From: Margaritifera margaritifera
Lineage: Eukaryota; Mollusca; Bivalvia; Unionida; Margaritiferidae
Assembly (NCBI GenBank): GCA_029931535.1
Contig: JAQPZY010001579.1
Location: 1,106,501 to 1,170,500, forward strand
Direction of reading: 5' to 3'
DNA: 64,000 nt
In this document: piece after piece, positions 61,201-64,000 of the stretch
How the letters are laid out: each line of letters starts with the position of its first letter
How positions within the stretch are numbered: position 1 is the stretch's first letter
Translations under genes and position numbers: made by a program
Notes under the pieces: model-generated
Seen by the model: only the letters and a program-made list of their open reading frames with translations
The model's database searches: none
Told to the model about the DNA's origin: nothing

Positions 61201-61950
61201 AAGTGGTATACTCCATGCTTCCCATGGATAGCAGTTAAATGAGGGAGTACTGTATCACTATAAAGTGGTATACTCTATGGTTCCCATGGATAGTGTTATA
61301 ATGAGGGGGTATTGTATCACTGTAAAGGGATATCATGGCTCCCATGGACAGCATTATAATGCTGAAGTACTATATTATCAAACACATAATATAAGGAGTG
61401 AGTACTATATCATTATAGTGGTATACTCCATGGCTCCCATGGATAGTGTTATAATGAGGGAATACTGTATCACTAGAAAATGGTATACTCCATAGCTTCC
61501 ATGGAGTGTTATAATCAGTGAGGGAGTACTGTATCACTAGAAAGTGGTATATTCCACATCTCCCCTGGATAGTGTTATAACAAGGGAGTACTGTATCACT
61601 AGAGAGTGGAATACTCTGTCTCCCATGGATAGTGTTATAATGAGGGAGCAATGTATCATTATAAAGTGGTATACTCATAGCTCTCATTGACAGCAAATAT
61701 AATGCTGAAATACTGTATTATCAAATAAATAATACAATGAGATAATAATGTATTAAAAACATATACAGGGTTAAAATACTGACTGGAAAGACAGAAGAAA
61801 TGTTCACAATAATAAAAATAAAATAACCTCTCTGTATGCCTTATAGTCTAACAGTCTGGAATAAGCTGTGGTTCCGGCAATGATGAGCTTAGGTCTGAAA
61901 AGTTTGGCAGATTCCCGGAGTTTGACATAGTCAATATACCCAGTCTTGGG
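33371..61950 (-). CDS. SHMT: serine hydroxymethyltransferase, C-terminal two thirds in seven exons
   Basis: SHMT is a PLP enzyme that interconverts serine plus tetrahydrofolate with glycine plus 5,10-methylene-tetrahydrofolate. Seen: seven exons (61950-61828, 57303-57164, 54448-54283, 53183-53084, 45263-45108, 38543-38436, 33498-33371) join in exact phase to 306 codons and a stop, with GT-AG at every junction. Motifs in order: [21 protein letters not shown] (Asp and His near PLP), [11 protein letters not shown] (PLP-linked Lys), [37 protein letters not shown] (Arg that binds substrate carboxylate) and FPMPGL at the C-terminus. Eukaryotic SHMT is about 480-505 residues, so about 180-200 N-terminal residues lie right of the window. 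Cytosolic or mitochondrial form cannot be decided without the N-terminus. Confidence 0.97.
34330..34575 (+). mobile_element. tRNA-headed SINE, family 1, copy 2
   Basis: The A box is in aatggctcagtggatagtgt and the B box is ggtttgaatcc. The body contains ccttgggcaaggtagtgtaa and attacctcagcac. It is homologous to 13455-13790 over its whole length, including the stretch before the tRNA head. It lies in the last SHMT intron, antisense to the gene. Confidence 0.85.
34705..35235. repeat. 60-bp minisatellite, about 9 copies
   Basis: The unit contains ggacacttagctatgaaaga, ttgtacaacctaaatgattt and acgtgattttggactgctt. Some units have lost an internal block (34825-34835). In an SHMT intron. Confidence 0.95.
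35678..35760. repeat. 40-bp direct repeat, 2 copies
   Basis: acccattatgtgtaatgagc and tctctcattgaaatg occur twice in tandem. Confidence 0.9.
36302..36497. mobile_element. CTCCCTCACTATAA-type TIR element, short copy
   Basis: The left end is tacagcactcctcactataa and the right end, inverted, is aataatgagggagtac. The interior (cctgttataagacaaatatg, cttcactataaggcagtct) matches 60830-61020, so this is the unexpanded form of that element. Confidence 0.75.
36494..36714. mobile_element. palindromic MITE, TACCRTATATAC TIR family, copy 3
   Basis: The ends are taccgtttttacttgcatat and inverted ..aagtatatatggta. The two serial palindromes are the same as at 32882-33101 but in the opposite orientation. 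Its first bases overlap the last bases of the preceding element. Confidence 0.85.
37255..37665. repeat. 78-bp minisatellite, 5 copies
   Basis: The unit contains gatgtattatatacaccatc, attatacaactcatgataaa and ggctacttttcccc.aggct. Confidence 0.95.
37955..38240. repeat. 57-bp minisatellite, 5 copies
   Basis: The unit contains gataacctgtatttaccatt, gcaactggacagactggaag and gcacaagttactgtact. Confidence 0.95.
38288..38400. repeat. 23-bp minisatellite, 5 copies
   Basis: The unit is tttctgatggggtatatttt plus ca. The array ends about 35 bp from the donor side of the SHMT exon at 38436. Confidence 0.9.
38436..38543 (-). CDS. SHMT: SHMT exon
   Basis: The acceptor is gttgcag and the donor CAA|GTAAGT. 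It encodes [20 protein letters not shown] to LTLDVMKQA, the C-terminal small domain. Confidence 0.95.
39565..39875. repeat. 24-bp based minisatellite with second-order units
   Basis: Units of gttagaacacatttaagaat plus cagt, mixed with tacatgtaagaatcagtcag variants. A longer composite of about 90-100 bp recurs at 39625-39720 and 39720-39810. It stops where the LINE relic begins. Confidence 0.9.
39880..41480 (+). pseudogene. decayed non-LTR retrotransposon (CR1/Jockey-like) reverse transcriptase
   Basis: A broken reading frame in which standard RT-region motifs follow in order. They are a basic pre-RT helix region ([14 protein letters not shown], 39970-40030), [10 protein letters not shown] near 40160, EGKVPNDC near 40490, the VSLTNI motif at about 40570, then [13 protein letters not shown] (41218-41256) and [15 protein letters not shown] (41320-41365, with the first catalytic Asp). 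Stops replace codons in QHGF..HLDKK, and a one-base frameshift precedes LILDF. The rest of the palm (YADD) is missing. A 27-bp minisatellite splits it at 40569-41121. Confidence 0.85.
40569..41121. repeat. 27-bp minisatellite, about 20 copies, inside the LINE RT
   Basis: The plus-strand unit is agtccagtgtcactaatatt plus gtgaatt. In the RT frame it reads SPVSL-I-L, matching the RT motif (NY)RPVSLTSI that should stand exactly here. The minus-strand 250-codon frame across it exists only because 27 is a multiple of three. Confidence 0.95.
41985..43756. mobile_element. non-autonomous TIR element, TACCGTATTTACCGGCCTAT type, 1.8 kb
   Basis: The left end is taccgtatttaccggcctat and the right end its inverted ataggccggcaaatacggta. 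A subterminal ccatatataagtcgat..gagtataag block occurs near both ends as a direct repeat (42060-42095 and 43670-43705). TA at both termini would fit a TA target duplication. No transposase. It contains the (GA)n tract at 42394. Confidence 0.8.
42394..42457. repeat. (GA)n microsatellite
   Basis: About 32 GA units inside the TIR element. Confidence 0.95.
44740..45021. mobile_element. TACCRTATATAC TIR family, variant with different interior
   Basis: The ends are taccatatatacttgcatat(aagcc) and inverted ggcttatacacgaatatata(tagta). They match the MITEs at 32882 and 36494, but the double palindrome is replaced by unrelated sequence. Confidence 0.75.
45108..45263 (-). CDS. SHMT: SHMT exon with the substrate arginine
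   Basis: The acceptor is atttcag and the donor CTAG|GTAAAG. It encodes [40 protein letters not shown]. Animal SHMTs usually read NKNTCPGDRSA here. The Thr-Ala for Cys-Pro change and the TSPF segment are unusual. The Arg in GGLRLG is kept. Confidence 0.95.
46202..46238. repeat. (TTA)n microsatellite
   Basis: Twelve TTA units in an SHMT intron. Confidence 0.95.
46240..47380. other. intronic sequence, nothing recognised
   Basis: Part of the 7.8-kb SHMT intron. No exon with correct phase is missing here, because the flanking exons join exactly. Confidence 0.6.
47380..49900. repeat. GC-richer intronic block with tandem units of about 120-130 bp
   Basis: The base mix is visibly richer in G and C than in neighbouring DNA. 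At 48930-49420 three units share ggtgccagatatacttgata, gccagtgctggaaatgtcat and gactgggtatatcaggaaaa. At 49430-49760 two units of another type share aaggcatagattg, gactggtgcccaa and tgccagtactgggatatat. The origin is unknown. Short open frames here show no known domain. Confidence 0.6.
50521..52452. mobile_element. TIR element copy 2, GGTAAGTCTTGGGACAC type, inverted orientation
   Basis: Homologous to the reverse complement of 7105-8890 at both ends (ttcatgtcc.aagacttg at left, ggtgtcccaagagttac at right). It also matches in the interior: ttctccaacataaa, agtcaataaagtg.tata, and aactagagcaaaaagggaga versus tctccctattgtgctctagt. Copy 2 has more point changes at its ends. It also carries a 92-93-bp tandem duplication (51377-51580) that is absent from copy 1. 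Confidence 0.75.
51377..51580. repeat. 92-93-bp tandem duplication, 2 copies plus start of a third
   Basis: ccaaaccaatt..aatgtttt, acacactaaaaatg and gggaattgtgtcaagtggta repeat at offsets of 93 and 92 bp. Confidence 0.9.
52530..52697 (-). mobile_element. tRNA-headed SINE, family 2, copy 1
   Basis: On the minus strand it starts gctgtagctcagttggtaga and runs through a full anticodon-arm pattern (ttggacttataatccaa). A degenerate B box (gcaggtttgacagc) follows, then a body with ccttgggaaaggcacttaga. A tRNA cloverleaf is only partly preserved (T-arm broken), so this is a SINE head, not a gene. Confidence 0.75.
52698..53000. repeat. isolated copies of the 'tggccatatt' type B unit
   Basis: Contains ttcatttaggaccaactaga, catgttaatatgaccgttct, ggtggccatattggatgtcc and cataagctcttctggtct, the same blocks as the array at 58220-60350. 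Confidence 0.8.
53084..53183 (-). CDS. SHMT: SHMT exon
   Basis: The acceptor is gttgtag and the donor TCAG|GTAATC. It encodes [20 protein letters not shown] to KKGYAVAS. The last base starts a Gly codon that is completed in the next exon. Confidence 0.95.
53655..53765. repeat. inverted repeat, MITE-like
   Basis: ctgatattgagttt..aaccaatcacaaa is mirrored by cttttgattggc....aaactcaatatca about 70 bp on. A related piece (gagttttatgatatccaggcctg) is at 60465-60490. Confidence 0.6.
54283..54448 (-). CDS. SHMT: SHMT exon
   Basis: The acceptor is tttttccag and the donor CAG|GTGAAA. It encodes [20 protein letters not shown] to [20 protein letters not shown], the segment after the PLP lysine. Confidence 0.97.
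54955..55490. repeat. nested direct duplications in an SHMT intron
   Basis: A 65-bp block (atgaattactgtggtgattt...ttaccatcag) occurs at 54984 and 55349. A 70-bp block (tttcccaccttatttttagt...ataaatatag) occurs at 55188 and 55414. The second copies are joined directly, while the first copies are about 140 bp apart. This suggests duplication followed by an internal deletion. Confidence 0.85.
55491..56395. other. intronic sequence; one dispersed 76-bp-type repeat
   Basis: A worn copy of the 25869-type unit lies around 55620-55750 (acagacagatgtac, atatgcacacagaaaccaaa). Nothing else recognised. Confidence 0.5.
56399..56531. mobile_element. MITE with CAATTATAGACC TIRs, copy 2 (shortened)
   Basis: gatatgttttatgaacc..taaaccc.tcatattgg and inverted ggttcataaaactcaacatt..attgatctataattg match 27591-27784. 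The left terminus is worn. Confidence 0.65.
56830..57005 (-). mobile_element. tRNA-headed SINE, family 2, copy 2 (diverged)
   Basis: Shares with 52530-52697 the blocks ttttaatggcacttttaata, caatattggctata, gctaagtgtctttccc and ggcagccaa, in the same order and orientation. The tRNA-like head near 56990-57005 is hardly recognisable. Confidence 0.7.
57164..57303 (-). CDS. SHMT: SHMT exon with the PLP lysine
   Basis: The acceptor is gttacag and the donor AAG|GTCCAT. It encodes [18 protein letters not shown] and [13 protein letters not shown]. The lysine in STTHKT is the residue that binds PLP in this family. Two Ser replace the commoner Thr just before it. Confidence 0.97.
57304..58214. other. 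intronic sequence with a short (GT)n tract
   Basis: A GT run near 57738-57755. No other feature recognised. Confidence 0.5.
58215..60350. repeat. tandem array, 'tggccatatt' type B, about 13 units of 150-170 bp
   Basis: Each unit has ttcatttaggaccaactaga, catcataagaagtcttctgg, tgaaaaccccatgttgatat, aggagtagcaataacaagat and tttcaagatggct..ggtggccat. Units from 59700 on repeat the opening of the array (gggactgatactctact, aagaatttccaggaattcaa), so the array itself is duplicated at a scale of about 1.5 kb. In an SHMT intron. Confidence 0.85.
60351..60829. other. intronic sequence, nothing clear
   Basis: A short GC-rich patch at 60355-60425 (cctggcgaccgggggcaaca) stands out from AT-rich surroundings. 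No function seen. Confidence 0.4.
60830..61745. mobile_element. CTCCCTCACTATAA-type TIR element expanded into a 60-65-bp tandem array
   Basis: The first about 190 bp are colinear with the short element at 36302-36497. Its right end (ataaagtggtatactctatg, gttcccatggatagcagtaa, aatgagggagtactgtatca) is then repeated about 11 times to 61690. One internal stretch (61310-61400) is diverged and recurs at 61680-61745. Confidence 0.85.
61828..61950 (-). CDS. SHMT: SHMT exon (first in window)
   Basis: The acceptor is atatag and the donor GAG|GTTATT. It has 41 whole codons, [20 protein letters not shown] to LLDYKAYRE, which align with the KLIIAGTSAYAR region. A tandem array starts only about 90 bp upstream of its acceptor. 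Confidence 0.95.
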
Positions 61951-62041
61951 CTATATAAAAAAGACAATGAATTTATAAGAAACAAGAAGTAGTTATGTTT
62001 AAAAATAATACATGAGAAACAAGAATGAGTTATGTAAAACA

Positions 62042-64000
62042 CAATACATTTATGAGAAACAAGAGTTATGTAAAGAACGATACATTTATGAGAAAAAAGA
62101 GTTATGTAAAAAATGATACATTTATGAGAAAAAAGAAAGAGTTATGTAAAGAATGATACATTTATGAGAAACAAGAGTTATGTAAAGAATGATACATTTA
62201 TGAGAAACAAGAGTTATGTAAAGAATGATACATTTATGAGAAAAAAGAAAGAGTCATGTAAAGAATGATACATTTATGAGAAAAAAGAAAGAGTTATGTA
62301 AAGAATGATACATTTATGAGAAAAAAGAAAGAGTCATGTAAAGAATGATACATTTATGAGAAACAAGAGTTATGTAAAGAATGATACATTTATGAGAAAA
62401 AAGAAAGAGTTATGTAAAGAATGATACATTTATGAGAAAAAAGAGTTATGTAAAAAATGATACATTTATGAGAAACAAGAGTTATGTAAAGAACGATACA
62501 TTTATGAGAAACAAGAGTTATGTAAAGAATGATACATTTATGAGAAACAAGAGTTATGCAAAGAATGATACATTTATGAGAAAAAAGAAAGAGTCATGTA
62601 AAGAATGATACATTTATGAGAAAAAAGAAAGAGTTATGTAAAGAATGATACATTTATGAGAAACAAGAGTTATGTAAAGAATGATACATTTATGAGAAAA
62701 AAGAAAGAGTTATGTAAAGAATGATACATTTATGAGAAAAAAGAGTTATGTAAAAAATGATACATTTATGAGAAACAAGAGTTATGTAAAGAACGATACA
62801 TTTATGAGAAAAAAGAGTTATGTAAAAAATGATACATTTATGAGAAACAAGAGTTATGTAAAGAACGATACATTTATGAGAAAAAGAGTTATGTAAAAAA
62901 TGATACATTTATGAGAAAAAAGAAAGAGTTATGTAAAGAATGATACATTTATGAGAAACAAGAGTTATGTAAAGAATGATACATTTATGAGAAAAAAGAA
63001 AGAGTTATGTAAAGAACGATACATTTATGAGAAACAAGAGTTATGTAAAGAATGATACATTTATGAGAAACAAGAGTTATGTAAAGAATGATACATTTAT
63101 GAGAAAAAAGAAAGAGTCATGTAAAGAATGATACATTTATGAGAAAAAAGAAAGAGTTATGTAAAGAACGATACATTTATGAGAAAAAAGAAAGAGTCAT
63201 GTAAAGAATGATACATTTATGAGAAAAAAGAAAGAGTTATGTAAAGAACGATACATTTATGAGAAAAAAGAAAGAGTTATGTAAAGAATGATACATTTAT
63301 GAGAAAAAAGAAAGAGTTATGTAAAGAATGATACATTTATGAGAAAAAAGAAAGAGTCATGTAAAGAATGATACATTTATGAGAAAAAAGAAAGAGTTAT
63401 GTAAAGAATGATACATTTATGAGAAAAAAGAAAGAGTTATGTAAAGAATGATACATTTATGAGAAAAAAGAGTCATGTAAAGAATGATACATTTATGAGA
63501 AACAAGAGTTATGTAAAGAATGATACATTTATGAGAAAAAAGAAAGAGTTATGTAAAGAATGATACATTTATGAGAAAAAAGAAAGAGTCATGTAAAGAA
63601 TGATACATTTATGAGAAAAAAGAAAGAGTTATGTAAAGAATGATACATTTATGAGAAAAAAGAAAGAGTTATGTAAAGAATGATACATTTATGAGAAACA
63701 AGAGTTATGTAAAGAATGATACATTTATGAGAAAAAAGAAAGAGTTATGTAAAGAACGATACATTTATGAGAAAAAAGAAAGAGTTATGTAAAGAATGAT
63801 ACATTTATGAGAAACAAGAAAGAGTTATGTAAAGAATGATACATTTATGAGAAAAAAGAAAGAGTTATGTAAAGAATGATACATTTATGAGAAAAAAGAA
63901 AGAGTTATGTAAAGAATGATACATTTATGAGAAAAAAGAAAGAGTTATGTAAAGAATGATACATTTATGAGAAAAAAGAAAGAGTTATGTAAAGAATGAT
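62042..64000. repeat. 36/40-bp minisatellite, about 50 copies, running off the window
   Basis: Two unit lengths alternate irregularly: 36 bp (tgagaaacaagagttatgta + aagaatgatacattta) and 40 bp with an extra gaaa (agaaagagttatg). Variants gagtcatg, aagaacgat and aaaaaatgat are shared between distant copies, so blocks of several units seem to have been copied together. It lies in an SHMT intron, about 90 bp upstream of an acceptor. Confidence 0.97.

Noticed and set aside
62042..64000. Regular array considered as CRISPR
   Set aside because: Units are directly adjacent with no unique spacers, and the setting is an animal gene intron. The same applies to the other arrays.

Overview
This window reads as nuclear DNA of an animal, most likely a marine mollusc or other lophotrochozoan (inference). 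The evidence is two intron-split genes with canonical GT-AG junctions, very AT-rich sequence, many (TA)n, (GA)n and (TTA)n tracts, tRNA-headed SINEs, TIR transposons without transposase genes, a decayed LINE, and long arrays built on 'tgaccttgacctttgacc' and 'tggccatatt' motifs of the kind common in mollusc genomes. No bacterial operon, CRISPR array or functional tRNA/rRNA gene was seen.

Left gene (plus strand, 1-5719): the 3' part of a gene for a SPRY-domain protein of the SPSB/gustavus type. Exons are 1-146, 516-682, probably a 57-bp exon at 864-920, about 5206-5313, and 5649-5719 (stop). It ends in a poor SOCS-box-like segment and a proline-rich PPPPY tail. Intron 2 holds a 3.5-kb TIR element. 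All three main acceptors sit directly behind simple repeats.

Middle (5.7-33.3 kb): no convincing host gene. It holds a GTCTTGGGACAC-type TIR element (7105-8890), hairpin MITEs, SINE copies, seven or more minisatellites, an integrase relic (about 17.1-17.4 kb, minus), and three large divergent tandem fields (18.3-19.05, 19.6-22.1 and 22.3-24.8 kb), then AT-rich unannotated DNA.

Right gene (minus strand, 61950 down to 33371): the C-terminal 306 codons of serine hydroxymethyltransferase (SHMT) in seven exons whose phases all join exactly. The N-terminal exons lie beyond the right edge. The PLP lysine (TTHKT) and the substrate-binding arginine (GLRLG) are present. Its introns (1.1-7.8 kb) are full of repeats: a LINE RT relic with a 27-bp minisatellite grown out of its own RT motif, a second inverted copy of the GTCTTGGGACAC element, TACCRTATATAC-TIR MITEs, SINEs, a GC-richer tandem block, a 2.1-kb 'tggccatatt' array and a 36/40-bp array that runs off the window.

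The two genes converge, about 27.6 kb apart between stop codons. There is no sign that they work together. The most interesting material is in the repeats: several tandem arrays appear to have started inside mobile elements, and several TIR families show multiple related copies with different interiors.
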